Shown here: piece by piece, positions 34,190-43,658 of the stretch | Numbering within the stretch: position 1 is the stretch's first letter | Layout: every line of letters begins with the position of its first letter | Source of the DNA: Bradyrhizobium murdochi | GTDB lineage: Bacteria > Pseudomonadota > Alphaproteobacteria > Rhizobiales > Xanthobacteraceae | DNA length: 64,000 nt | Assembly (NCBI RefSeq): GCF_000472965.1 | Contig: NZ_AXAU01000002.1 | Location: forward strand, 354,751-418,750 | Direction of reading: 5' to 3' | Translations under genes and position numbers: made by a program | Notes under the pieces: model-generated | Told to the model about the DNA's origin: nothing | The model's database searches: none | What the model saw: the letters and a program-made list of their open reading frames with translations, nothing else

Positions 34190-36999
34190 TGGCGGGCATC
34201 CCCTTAAGCTTTGCGCAGCCGCTGCTTCTGCTGGGCCTGTTGAGCCTGCCGGTGCTGTGGTGGCTGCTGCGCGTGATGCCGCCGAGGCCGAGACGGATCG
34301 AGTTTCCGCCGACGCGGCTGTTGTTCGACATCAGGCCCAGGGAAGAAACCCCGTCGCGGACGCCGTGGTGGCTGACGGCGCTGCGTCTCGCCGCCGCGGC
34401 GCTGGTCATCCTTGCCGCCGCAGGCCCGATCTGGAATCCGCAGACCGGGGTCGGCGGCAGCAACGCGCCGCTGGTGATTCTGCTCGACGACGGCTGGAGC
34501 GCGGCGGCAAGCTGGGACACCCGGATCAAGGCCGCTGACGAACTGATCGCCAATGCCGACAACGACCGCCGCGGCGTCGCGCTGGTTCCGCTCTCCGAGC
34601 CCGCACGTGACATCACGCTGATGCCGGCCGGCACCGCGCGCGTCGCGCTGCGCCAGATTGCACCAAAGCCGCATTCGATCGACCGCGTCGACACGCTTGG
34701 CGCGCTCGACCGCTTCCTGAAGGCCACCGGTGATGCCGAGATCGCGTGGCTGTCCGACGGTGTCGATACCGGGCGCGGCGCCGAATTCGTCGAAAATCTC
34801 GCCAAGACCATCGGCGACCGCAAGCTGACGGTGTTCGAGGGCGGCGCGGCGCCGACGCAGGCGTTGGTCGCCGCCGAAAACGCCGCGGCGAAGATGACGG
34901 TCAAGGTGTTGCGCACTACCGGCGGCGTCGCAGCCGGCGTGGTTCGCGCGACCGACGCCAAGGGCTCGCCGATCGGCGAGGCGCGCTACGCTTTCGGCAT
35001 GCAGGACCGCGAAAGCGAAGCGGCATTCGATCTGCCGGTCGAACTGCGCAACGACATTTCGCGGCTGGAAATTTCGGGTGAACGATCGGCGGGAGCGGTG
35101 CAATTGCTCGACAAGCGATGGCGGCGGCGCGCCGTCGGCGTCGTCACCGGCGCGACCAGCGATACCGCCCAGCCGCTATTGGCATCGACCTTCTATCTTA
35201 CCCGGGCCCTGTCGCCTTTCGCCGACGTGCGGCTCGGCGACCGTGGCGCGCCGCAACAGGTGATCGCGCAATTCCTCGATCAGCGGCTGCCGATGATCGT
35301 GCTCGCCGATGTCGGCACGCTGTCGCCCGAAATCCGCGAGCGGCTGAACGCATGGATCGATCAGGGCGGCGTGCTGGTGCGTTTCGCAGGTCCCCGCCTG
35401 GCGCAGGCCGATGACGATCTAGTGCCGGTGAAATTGCGTCGCGGCGGCCGCGTCCTCGGCGGCAGCCTGACCTGGGAAAAGCCGCAGCATCTGGCGTCCT
35501 TCGCCGCTGACGCGCCGTTCGCGGGCCTCGCCGTGCCCAAGGATGTCACCGTGAACCGGCAGGTGCTGGCCGAGCCGGATGCGGTGCTCGCCACCAAGAC
35601 CTGGGCGTCGCTGGAAGACGGCACGCCGCTGGTGACGGGCGAGCATCGCGGCAGGGGCATTGTCAGCCTGTTCCATGTCGGCGCCGACTCGCGCTGGTCT
35701 GACTTGCCGATGTCCGGCAGCTTCGTCGAGATGCTGCGGCGGCTGGTCGACATGTCCGGCTATACGACGAAGCCCGGTGCTGGCGTTGCGAGCGAGGCGA
35801 CCAACGTCGAGACGGTTGCGCCACTGCGCACCCTCGATGGTTTCGGCGCCTTCGGGCCGCCGCCCTCGACCGCCAAGCCGATGCCGGCGGACTATCGCGA
35901 TCGCGCCACAGCAGAACATCCACCGGGCTTCTACGGCCCGGCCGATGGCCCGATCGCGGTCAACACCCTGGCCTCGGCCGATCGCATCGCGCCACTCGAT
36001 ACATCCTCGTTGCGCGCGCAGCGCGCCAGCTACACCAATGCCGAACCGCGCGATTTGCGCGGCATCCTGCTGTCGTCGTCGCTGGTGCTGTTCCTGATCG
36101 ACGCGGTCGTGGTTGCGATGCTGGGCGCAGGCCTTGCGGCCTTGTGGCGGCGGCGCACGGCGACGGCCTCCGTTCTATTGGCCTTGATCCTGGTCGCGGC
36201 CTCGACCGCGCCTTCGCCGACGCTTGCCCAGGGAAACGATGAATTCGCCATCAAGTCAGTGTCGCAGACGCGCCTTGCCTATGTCGTCACCGGAAATGCC
36301 GACGTCGATTCCATCGTCAAGGCGGGCATGGCCGGACTGACGCTGTTCCTGGCGCAGCGCACGGCGCTGGAGGCTGGCGATCCCGTCGGCATCGATCCCG
36401 CAAAGGACGAACTGGCGTTTTTCCCGCTGATCTATTGGCCGGTGGTACCGGGCGCGCCGAAGCCGCCGCAGGACGCCATCAACCGCATCGACGCCTATAT
36501 GAAACAGGGCGGCACGGTGCTGTTCGATACCCGCGACGCCGTCGAGGCGCCGCCGGGCGAGAACGGCGCGTCGCAGACCTCGGGCATGCGCACCTTGCGC
36601 GAGATTCTCTCCTCCCTCGACGTGCCTGAACTGGAGCCGGTGCCGCGCGAGCATGTGTTGACCAAGACGTTTTATCTGTTGCGCGATTTTCCCGGCCGCT
36701 TCACCTCGGGCCAGACCTGGGTCGAGACCTTGCCGCGCGAGGATGAAGACGATACGGCCTCGCGCCCGGCGCGCGGCGGCGATGGCGTCTCGCCCATCAT
36801 CATCACCTCGAACGATCTCGCCGGCGCCTGGGCGCATCGGCCGGACGGCCAGCCAATGCTGCCGCTGACGCCGAACGAGCCGCGCCAGCGCGAATTTGCC
36901 TTCCGCTCCGGCGTCAACATCGTGATGTACACATTGACCGGCAACTACAAGGCCGACCAGGTCCACGCGCCCGCCCTGATCGAACGGTTGGGGCAATAG
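34186..36999 (+). CDS. BatA-like / DUF4159 membrane protein
   Basis: 937 residues, ATGA overlap with the DUF58 gene. The N-terminus carries the aerotolerance BatA-type segment: a membrane helix (about 9-29), RRIEFPPTRLLFDIRP, and a second helix (about 64-82). A VWA-like region with a degenerate metal site (LLDDGWSAA) follows. A membrane helix near 630-665 precedes the DUF4159 domain (about 690-937; KDELAFFPLIYWPVVPGAP, TVLFDTRDAVE, KTFYLLRDFPGRF, FAFRSGVNIVMYTLTGNYK). Large periplasmic domain likely. Function unknown. Confidence 0.9.
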   Translation: MMAGIPLSFAQPLLLLGLLSLPVLWWLLRVMPPRPRRIEFPPTRLLFDIRPREETPSRTPWWLTALRLAAAALVILAAAGPIWNPQTGVGGSNAPLVILLDDGWSAAASWDTRIKAADELIANADNDRRGVALVPLSEPARDITLMPAGTARVALRQIAPKPHSIDRVDTLGALDRFLKATGDAEIAWLSDGVDTGRGAEFVENLAKTIGDRKLTVFEGGAAPTQALVAAENAAAKMTVKVLRTTGGVAAGVVRATDAKGSPIGEARYAFGMQDRESEAAFDLPVELRNDISRLEISGERSAGAVQLLDKRWRRRAVGVVTGATSDTAQPLLASTFYLTRALSPFADVRLGDRGAPQQVIAQFLDQRLPMIVLADVGTLSPEIRERLNAWIDQGGVLVRFAGPRLAQADDDLVPVKLRRGGRVLGGSLTWEKPQHLASFAADAPFAGLAVPKDVTVNRQVLAEPDAVLATKTWASLEDGTPLVTGEHRGRGIVSLFHVGADSRWSDLPMSGSFVEMLRRLVDMSGYTTKPGAGVASEATNVETVAPLRTLDGFGAFGPPPSTAKPMPADYRDRATAEHPPGFYGPADGPIAVNTLASADRIAPLDTSSLRAQRASYTNAEPRDLRGILLSSSLVLFLIDAVVVAMLGAGLAALWRRRTATASVLLALILVAASTAPSPTLAQGNDEFAIKSVSQTRLAYVVTGNADVDSIVKAGMAGLTLFLAQRTALEAGDPVGIDPAKDELAFFPLIYWPVVPGAPKPPQDAINRIDAYMKQGGTVLFDTRDAVEAPPGENGASQTSGMRTLREILSSLDVPELEPVPREHVLTKTFYLLRDFPGRFTSGQTWVETLPREDEDDTASRPARGGDGVSPIIITSNDLAGAWAHRPDGQPMLPLTPNEPRQREFAFRSGVNIVMYTLTGNYKADQVHAPALIERLGQ

Positions 37000-37002
37000 G
37001 CC

Positions 37003-39066
37003 ATGAACTACGGCATCGCGTTCACTCCCCTCGTTCCGGCAATCGTGCTCTGGATCGCGCTGGCCGCGATCGTCGCAATTTCTGCACTATTGCTGCTCGG
37101 CCGCGCGCGCGGCGCCGCGGTGCGCGTCGCGGCGCTGGCGCTGATCCTGCTGGCGCTCGCCAACCCCTCCTTCACCCGCGAGGAGCGCGAGCCGTTATCA
37201 TCCGTCGCTGCCGTCGTGATCGACAAGAGCCCGAGCCAGAATTTCGGCACCCGCAACCAGGAGACGGCCAAGGCGCAGGAGGCGCTGGTCGATACGCTGA
37301 AGAAAACAAAGGGACTGGAAGTCCGCGTCGTCGAGGCTGGACAGGCCGACGGCGAAACCGACGGCACCAAACTGTTCGGCGCGCTGTCCTCGGCGCTGTC
37401 GGACGTTCCGGTCGACCGCGTCGCCGGCGCGTTCCTGATCACCGATGGCCGGGTCCATGACATTCCCGCCAATGCCGCGGCCCTCGGCTTCCAGGCGCCG
37501 GTGCATGCACTTATCACCGGCCGCAAGGACGAGCGCGATCGCCGCATCGCGATTACGGCCGCGCCGCGTTTCGGTATCGTCGGAAAGCCGCAGACCATCA
37601 CCTACCGGCTCGACGATCAGGGCGTTACCGGCCAGCGCGCCAAGATCGTGGTGCGCCGCGACGGCGAGGTGATCAATGAGCGCAATCTCTCGAGCGGCCA
37701 GACCGCCAACGTCGAGGTCGACATCAAGCATGCCGGCCCGAACATCGTCGAGATCGAGGCTTCGCCGCTCGAGAACGAACTGACTCCGGTCAACAACCGC
37801 GCCGTGGTCGCGATCGAGGGCGTGCGCGACAAGCTCCGCGTGCTGCTGGTATCAGGCGAGCCGCATTCCGGCGAACGCACCTGGCGCAATCTACTGAAGT
37901 CGGACGCCGCCATCGACCTGGTGCATTTCACGATTCTGCGACCGCCGGAGAAACAAGACGGCACGCCGATCAACGAATTGTCGCTGATCGCGTTTCCGAC
38001 GCGCGAGTTGTTCCAGCAGAGGATCAACGATTTCCACCTGATCATCTTCGATCGTTACGCCCGCCAGGGCGTGCTGCCGATTGCCTATTTCGACAACATG
38101 GCGCGCTATGTTCGCGCCGGCGGCGCGGTGCTGGTATCGGCCGGTCCCGATTACGCCTCCACCACCAGTATCTGGCGCACGCCGCTGGATACGGTGCTAC
38201 CGGCCGAGCCCGTCGGCGTCACCGAAAAACCCTTCTACGCGCATCTGAGCGACGCCGGTAAGCGCCATCCGGTAACGCGTGGCCTGGAAGGCTCCGCCAG
38301 CGAGCCGCCGCGCTGGAGCCGCTTCTTCCGCACCGTCGATACGCGCAACGCGATCGGCTCCCCCGTAATGACCGGCGCCGACGGAAAACCGCTGCTGCTG
38401 CTGTCGCGCTTCGGCGAAGGCCGCGTCGCGCTTCTCTTGACGGACCACATCTGGCTGTGGGCGCGCGGCTATGAGGGCGGCGGCCCGCATCTGGATCTGC
38501 TGCGGCGGATGTCGCACTGGCTGATGAAGCAGCCTGATCTCGACGAGGAGGCGCTGCGCCTGCAAATCCAGGGCAAGGACCTCGTGGTGCTGCGCCAGAC
38601 CATGGCCGACAACGTGCCGCCGGTCACGGTGACCTCGCCGAGCGGCGCCACCAAGGAGCTGACGCTGACGGCCAGCGAACCCGGCACCTGGCGCGCGACC
38701 ATTCCCGCCAACGAGCTCGGGCTGTGGCAGGCAACCGATGGCGCGCTCAAGGCGCTGATCAATGTCGGGCCGACCAATCCGAAGGAGTTTTCGGAAGTCA
38801 CCTCGACGACCGAAATGCTGAAGCCGTTAGCGCAGGCAACCGGCGGCGACGCCCGCCGCGTCGCCGATGGCGGAAGCGTCGACCTGCCCCGCGTTGTGCC
38901 GGTGCGTTCCTCCGGCATCTTCCATGGCGACGGCTGGATGGGCGTCAAGATGCGCGACGCCAGCGTCGTCAAAGGCGTCGGCGTGCTGCCGATGTTCGCC
39001 GGCCTTGTCGGGCTATTGCTGCTGCTCGGCGCGTTCGCCGCGACCTGGGTGCGCGAGGGGCGCTGA
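37003..39066 (+). CDS. membrane protein with glutamine-amidotransferase-like domain
   Basis: 687 residues, starting 3 bases after the DUF4159 gene. Two N-terminal membrane helices (about 10-34 and 38-55) are followed by a VWA-like part with DxSxS in VVIDKSPSQN and FLITDGRVHD, and a class I amidotransferase-like domain (about 270-500: RVLLVSGEPHSGERTW, IFDRYARQGVLP, YVRAGGAVLVSAGPDY). I see no clear nucleophile cysteine, so catalysis is doubtful. A C-terminal membrane helix (about 660-682) closes it. Last gene of the MoxR operon. Confidence 0.88.
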   Translation: MNYGIAFTPLVPAIVLWIALAAIVAISALLLLGRARGAAVRVAALALILLALANPSFTREEREPLSSVAAVVIDKSPSQNFGTRNQETAKAQEALVDTLKKTKGLEVRVVEAGQADGETDGTKLFGALSSALSDVPVDRVAGAFLITDGRVHDIPANAAALGFQAPVHALITGRKDERDRRIAITAAPRFGIVGKPQTITYRLDDQGVTGQRAKIVVRRDGEVINERNLSSGQTANVEVDIKHAGPNIVEIEASPLENELTPVNNRAVVAIEGVRDKLRVLLVSGEPHSGERTWRNLLKSDAAIDLVHFTILRPPEKQDGTPINELSLIAFPTRELFQQRINDFHLIIFDRYARQGVLPIAYFDNMARYVRAGGAVLVSAGPDYASTTSIWRTPLDTVLPAEPVGVTEKPFYAHLSDAGKRHPVTRGLEGSASEPPRWSRFFRTVDTRNAIGSPVMTGADGKPLLLLSRFGEGRVALLLTDHIWLWARGYEGGGPHLDLLRRMSHWLMKQPDLDEEALRLQIQGKDLVVLRQTMADNVPPVTVTSPSGATKELTLTASEPGTWRATIPANELGLWQATDGALKALINVGPTNPKEFSEVTSTTEMLKPLAQATGGDARRVADGGSVDLPRVVPVRSSGIFHGDGWMGVKMRDASVVKGVGVLPMFAGLVGLLLLLGAFAATWVREGR

Positions 39067-39085
39067 CGGCACGCGTCGATGAGCC

Positions 39086-40294
39086 CTACGCAGCCTCGTC
39101 CGCGCGTCGCCACCTCGGAAATGGATCGGCAAGCCCGGACCATTCCGCAACGCGCATTCCCGGCTTTCCTGAAACAAGGCACGCATCGAGACGCGCCGTG
39201 ATCGCGTCCTGATCCATATCCGTGCCGATGAAGACGATCTCCTGCCGGCGATCGCCGTACACCTCGCTCCAGTTCTTCTTGAGCGATTGTCGCCAGAACG
39301 GATCGTCCGGCCAGCGATCTGCCGGCACATTCGCCCACCAGAAGCCCAGCCCTTCGGTTCGGACGATCGCGCCGGCCTGGCTCAACTCGCCGAGCCATTG
39401 CGGGCGAGTTGCGATCCAGAAATGTCCCTTGGCACGGATGACGCCAGGCCAGCTTTCTTTCAGGAATTGGTGAAATTTCGCAGGCTCGAACGGCCGTCGC
39501 GCGCGATAGACGAAGTTCTTGACGCCGTATTCCTCGGTCTCGGGCGTATGGTCTGCAAAGCCATAAAGCTCCTTGAACCACAGCGGGTGTTGCTGCGCGC
39601 GCTCGAAATCGAAGCGGCCGGTATTGAGAATGCGCTCCAGCGGCGCATTGGAGAAATTGGTCTCGATGATATCGGCCTCGGGATTCAGAGATCGGATGAT
39701 CATTCGGGCGGCGTCGCGTTCTCCCTGCGACGCAGCATCGATCTTGTTGAGCACGATCACATCGGCAAATTCGATCTGCTCGACCAACAGATCCACCAGT
39801 GTGCGCTTGTCGCCTTCACCGAGCGACTCGCCGCGATCGGCCAGAAAAACGGTAGAGGAATAGTTCTTCAGCAGATTGACGGCATCGACGACCGTGACCA
39901 TCGTGTCGAGGCTTGCCACGTCGGACAGGCTTTCTCCGTCTTCGGACCGGAAGTCGAAGGTCGCCGCGACCGGCAGCGGCTCGGAGATGCCGGTTGATTC
40001 GACCAGCAGATAGTCGAACCGTTCGCTCTCGGCGAGCGCCCGCACTTCCTTCAACAAATCGTCGCGCAGCGTGCAGCAGATGCAGCCGTTGGTCATCTCG
40101 ACCAGCTTTTCGTCAGTCCGCGAGAGATTCGCACCGCCATCGCGGACGAGGTCTGCGTCGATGTTGACCTCGCTCATGTCGTTCACAATCACCGCAACCT
40201 TCAGGCCCTGGCGATTGTTGAGCACGTGATTCATCAAAGTTGTCTTTCCAGCCCCGAGGAAGCCGGACAAGACGGTGACGGGGAGTTTTCGCAT
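39086..40294 (-). CDS. CobW/COG0523-family GTPase, zinc metallochaperone type
   Basis: 402 residues from [19 protein letters not shown]; nine upstream codons are dropped because this start puts the P-loop (GFLGAGKTT) at the usual place. The metal motif is GCICC in [15 protein letters not shown], and other GTPase marks are [11 protein letters not shown] and VLNKIDA. A C-terminal CobW domain (about 270-400) is full length. Such GTPases (ZigA/YciC group) deliver zinc under starvation. A Zur-like box 83-100 bases upstream supports that role. Confidence 0.93.
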   Translation of the reverse strand: MRKLPVTVLSGFLGAGKTTLMNHVLNNRQGLKVAVIVNDMSEVNIDADLVRDGGANLSRTDEKLVEMTNGCICCTLRDDLLKEVRALAESERFDYLLVESTGISEPLPVAATFDFRSEDGESLSDVASLDTMVTVVDAVNLLKNYSSTVFLADRGESLGEGDKRTLVDLLVEQIEFADVIVLNKIDAASQGERDAARMIIRSLNPEADIIETNFSNAPLERILNTGRFDFERAQQHPLWFKELYGFADHTPETEEYGVKNFVYRARRPFEPAKFHQFLKESWPGVIRAKGHFWIATRPQWLGELSQAGAIVRTEGLGFWWANVPADRWPDDPFWRQSLKKNWSEVYGDRRQEIVFIGTDMDQDAITARLDACLVSGKPGMRVAEWSGLADPFPRWRRADEAA

Positions 40295-40376
40295 GGAGAT
40301 CGAAAAGCCTCTTGAGCTCACGGGGCCCCAACCGGGGAGGAAGACGCATGCAAGGGCCCCGTTGGCGACGGATCAT

Positions 40377-40394
40377 ATTATGTTATAACATTAC
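40377..40394. promoter_or_regulatory. Zur-like operator upstream of the CobW-type GTPase
   Basis: ATTATGTTATAACATTAC contains the perfect palindrome TGTTATAACA (40381-40390). It fits the Zur consensus of rhizobia (known from family knowledge). It is placed about 90 bases before the GTPase start on the minus strand. Confidence 0.75.
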
Positions 40395-40545
40395 AACGTA
40401 AGACCGAGAGGTTGTCAATTGGCAAAACAGACGCGGCGCGCCGGGCAAAAGCGCCGATGTTGCGCGAATCTCACACTTGGCGGAATTGTCAGGGCTCCGG
40501 AAAGACGGCAGCCCGGTGTCGATTGACACTCCGCGGTGTTCGCGA

Positions 40546-40562
40546 CGTTATAATGTAACATT
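40546..40562. promoter_or_regulatory. Zur-like operator upstream of the DUF2946-TonB receptor genes
   Basis: The core GTTATAATGTAAC (40547-40559) is a near-palindrome of the same kind as the box at 40377. It lies about 50 bases before the plus-strand GTG start at 40612, where a repressor would block that promoter. Between the two boxes no gene was found. Confidence 0.75.
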
Positions 40563-40611
40563 GGGACGGCGAGATGCCTGAGCCGCCCCGGGGGACAAGG
40601 CGTCAATCGTC

Positions 40612-41034
40612 GTGAACTGGTTCCGAAAGCACCTCAAGCACGGCTCGCGGCTGGCGCTGTTTGCGCTCGCGATCCAGTTTGCGCTGTTGTGCGGGCATTT
40701 TCACGCGGCAGCCACGCAGCAGGCCCCGCCAGCCGTTCAAAGCGGGCTGACCGTCGCCAATCTTGCGATCGCCACATCCGTTGCCGCACAAGATGCGCAC
40801 CCCGAAGCCGCACGGCCGCAGCAGCCCGCGGGCCACGATGACGATGAGCACACGGCCAATGTCTGCGCGGTCTGCGCCGTCCTCTCCCTGGCGAACAATT
40901 TCCTGTTCATCACGCCGCCCGTACTGGAGTTGCCGGGGGCTGTCGAACTTCTGTACCTGGCCACCGGCACTGGATTCGCGCATCTCCGCTCGTCCCATCT
41001 CGCGTTCCAGTCTCGCGCACCGCCTGCCCCCTGA
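40612..41034 (+). CDS. DUF2946-like exported protein
   Basis: 140 residues, GTG start. The N-terminal hydrophobic segment (about 12-30, SRLALFALAIQFALLCGHF) is a signal or anchor. Potential metal ligands occur in GHFHAA, GHDDDEH and CAVC (VCAVCAVLS), the CxxC pattern of the DUF2946 family. A second hydrophobic stretch follows. Members often lie beside metal-linked TonB receptors, as here, with the receptor 107 bases downstream. Zur-type control from the box just upstream is inferred. A role in zinc binding in the periplasm is possible but unproven. Confidence 0.78.
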   Translation: MNWFRKHLKHGSRLALFALAIQFALLCGHFHAAATQQAPPAVQSGLTVANLAIATSVAAQDAHPEAARPQQPAGHDDDEHTANVCAVCAVLSLANNFLFITPPVLELPGAVELLYLATGTGFAHLRSSHLAFQSRAPPAP

Positions 41035-41140
41035 CGCCGATTGAATCAATGCACTCCCCAAGGGATTGCCGCGTCAGGCGCGGTTCCTGAGGAGAAATCG
41101 GAATCGTCCGTCGCACATCGACGGAATCAGGATCGGGACA

Positions 41141-43525
41141 ATGACATTCAAGAAGAAACGTGCGTTCCATTGCGGTGGAGCAAGCTGGCTGTTGCTATGC
41201 GCGATGGCCGACGGGGCGATGGCACAGGCCACGTCACCGGCATCGACGCAACTGCCTGAAATCACCGTGACGGCGCCGAGCCCGATCGTGCGGCGCAAAC
41301 CCGCGCCCGTACGAACGCCGGTGCGTGTCACCCGCGCAGCGCCCGGCCAGACCCGCGAGCGCGCGCCAGAACTACCGGCCGCGCCCGTCGTCGCCGCGCC
41401 CCAGCAGGGCGTGCTGCCGGTCGTAACCGACCAGTTCGCAACCGTCACCGTCGTGCCCAACGAGGAAATCCGCCGCCAAGGCACCGCCCAGCTTGGCGAT
41501 CTCTTGTTCTCGAAGCCCGGCATTACCGGCTCGACCTTCGCGCCCGGTGCCGCGAGCCGGCCGATCATACGGGGCCTCGACGTCAATCGCGTCGGCATCC
41601 TCGAGAACGGTACCAACGCTGGTGGCGCCTCCGATCTCGGCGAAGACCATTTCGTGCCGGTCGATCCACTGGCGACAAACCAGGTCGAAGTCATCCGCGG
41701 TCCGGCGGCGATGCGGTACGGATCAACATCGATCGGCGGCGTCGTCAGCGCAACCAACAACCGCATCCCTGACGCCTTGCCTTCATGCGCGGCGGCACCC
41801 TTCCAGACTTACGGGCTGCCGGCGAAGGCGCCGCTTGCAAACGTGGGGTCACCTTCCTGCGTCACTGTCGAAACCCGAACGGCCGTCAGTTCCGTTGACC
41901 GCGGTGTCGATGGCGGCATCCTGATTGATGCCGGCGGCGGCAATTTCGCATTCCACGCCGACGCCTATGGCCGCAAGGCCAGCGATTACAGCATTCCAAG
42001 CTATCCGTACTTGTTCGACCAGACCCGCCCGGTCAACGGCCGGCAGCCCAATTCGGCGATGCAGGCGGCTGGTGCATCGATTGGCGGCTCCTACATCTTC
42101 CACGGCGGATTTATCGGCGCGGCGATCACGCAGAACGACACGCTGTACCGCATTCCAGGAATTGAGCCCTCCGATCACCAGTCCCGGATCGACGCGCGCC
42201 AAACCAAATTCACGGCCAAGGGCGAATATCGGCCGGATGCGGCGGCGATCGACGCCATCAGGTTCTGGGCGGGCGCCACCGATTACAAGCACAACGAGAT
42301 CGCGCTCGCCGATCCCGCCGACTTCTCGTCCCTTGGCGTGCGGCAGACCTTTACCAACAAGGAGCAGGAAGGACGCGTGGAGGTGCAGATGGCGCCCTTC
42401 AACGCGCGCTTTGCCTCCGTCACGACCGCCTTCGGCCTGCAGGCCGGGCATCAGGAACTGACAGGGTCGAGCCCGGACGATCCAGGCAGCCCGCTCAACG
42501 GGTTGTTTGATCCTAACAAGAATAACAGGGTCGCCGGCTACGTCTTCAACGAACTCAGATTCACCGAAACCACCAAGGCGCAGATCGCCGGCCGGGTCGA
42601 GCATGTTAACCTCAGCGGAACGACGCCGGCATTCATTCCGGAGTTGTTCGACCTCAATGCCAATCCCGGCGATATCGGTCCGCCGACAGCCCGCAACCTC
42701 AGCTTTACGCCGAAGAGCGCGAGCATCGGCTTGATCCAGGATCTTCCAGGTCAACTGGTCGCAAGCATCACCGCCCAATACGTCGAACGCGCGCCCAAGC
42801 CGGCGGAATTGTTTTCGCGTGGACCGCACGAAGCAACTGTCACCTTCGATATCGGCAATCCCAATCTCGGCATCGAAACCGCCAAATCGATCGAGATCGG
42901 ACTACGACGCGCCACCGGCCCCTTCCGATTCGAAGCAACTGCGTACTACACCAAGTTCAATGGCTTCATTTACCGTCGTCTCACCGGCAACACCTGCGAG
43001 GATGTCGCTTGCGTCGATCCTGCGGACCCGGCTTTTCCCCTTGAGCTGAATCAGGCGATCTATTCGCAGCGCGACGCCACCTTCCGCGGCGGCGAGTTCC
43101 AAAGCCAGTTGGATGTCGGGCCGCTCTACGGCGGCATCTGGGGTATCGAAAACCAGTTCGATGTCGTGCGCGCAACCTTCAACGACGGCACCAATGTCCC
43201 GCGCATCCCACCCGTGCGCGTGGGCGGCGGCCTGTTCTGGCGCGATGCCAACTGGCTGACGCGGATCAACCTGCTGCACGCCTTCGCCCAGAACGATATC
43301 GCCCCGGTCGGCGAGACGCCGACCGCGGGTTATAATCTGTTGAAGGCGGAGGTCAGCTACAGGACGAAGCTCGATCCCACCTGGTTCGGCGCGCGGGAAA
43401 TGACGGTTGGGCTCGTCGGCAACAACCTCTTGAACGAGAACATCCGCAATTCGGCGTCCTTCAACAAGGACGAAGTCTTGCTGCCGGGCATTGGCGTGCG
43501 CGCATTTGCCAACCTGAAGTTCTAG
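41141..43525 (+). CDS. TonB-dependent outer-membrane receptor, ZnuD-like context
   Basis: 794 residues from MTFKKKRAFH, chosen because the signal peptide (about 1-29, ending GAMAQ) must be N-terminal; the frame opens 25 codons earlier. A TonB-box-like PEITVTAPSP is followed by a basic proline-rich linker (residues 50-90). The plug domain has VTVVPNEEIRRQG, LGDLLFSKPGITGSTFAPG, RPIIRGLDVNRVGILENG and QVEVIRGPAAMRYGSTSIGG. The beta-barrel ends in VRAFANLKF with a terminal aromatic residue. Substrate zinc is inferred from the Zur-like boxes and neighbours. Confidence 0.92.
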   Translation: MTFKKKRAFHCGGASWLLLCAMADGAMAQATSPASTQLPEITVTAPSPIVRRKPAPVRTPVRVTRAAPGQTRERAPELPAAPVVAAPQQGVLPVVTDQFATVTVVPNEEIRRQGTAQLGDLLFSKPGITGSTFAPGAASRPIIRGLDVNRVGILENGTNAGGASDLGEDHFVPVDPLATNQVEVIRGPAAMRYGSTSIGGVVSATNNRIPDALPSCAAAPFQTYGLPAKAPLANVGSPSCVTVETRTAVSSVDRGVDGGILIDAGGGNFAFHADAYGRKASDYSIPSYPYLFDQTRPVNGRQPNSAMQAAGASIGGSYIFHGGFIGAAITQNDTLYRIPGIEPSDHQSRIDARQTKFTAKGEYRPDAAAIDAIRFWAGATDYKHNEIALADPADFSSLGVRQTFTNKEQEGRVEVQMAPFNARFASVTTAFGLQAGHQELTGSSPDDPGSPLNGLFDPNKNNRVAGYVFNELRFTETTKAQIAGRVEHVNLSGTTPAFIPELFDLNANPGDIGPPTARNLSFTPKSASIGLIQDLPGQLVASITAQYVERAPKPAELFSRGPHEATVTFDIGNPNLGIETAKSIEIGLRRATGPFRFEATAYYTKFNGFIYRRLTGNTCEDVACVDPADPAFPLELNQAIYSQRDATFRGGEFQSQLDVGPLYGGIWGIENQFDVVRATFNDGTNVPRIPPVRVGGGLFWRDANWLTRINLLHAFAQNDIAPVGETPTAGYNLLKAEVSYRTKLDPTWFGAREMTVGLVGNNLLNENIRNSASFNKDEVLLPGIGVRAFANLKF

Positions 43526-43555
43526 AGCGCGGGCGGTACGGCTTCCCAGGGGTGG

Positions 43556-43586
43556 CGTTAGCTGGTGCCACCAGCTAACGTTCATT
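43556..43586 (+). terminator. terminator-like hairpin after the TonB receptor
   Basis: CGTTAGCTGGT-GCC-ACCAGCTAACG, a perfect 11-base-pair stem 31 bases past the stop codon, followed by TTCATTT. The U-tract is short, so ending may be partial. Confidence 0.65.
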
Positions 43587-43587
43587 T

Positions 43588-43629
43588 GGAATGACGGTGG
43601 ATACCGCGCGTATCCATCGTCATGTTCCA
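43588..43629. repeat. long imperfect inverted repeat
   Basis: TGGAATGACGGTGGATAC (43588-43605) pairs with GTATCCATCGTCATGTTCCA (43610-43629) around a short CGCG loop, with one mismatch and a two-base bulge. It follows the receptor terminator at once and lies 30 bases before the antiporter ATG. Confidence 0.65.
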
Positions 43630-43658
43630 GCCCGTGGAAGCAAATGCACAACCGCTAG

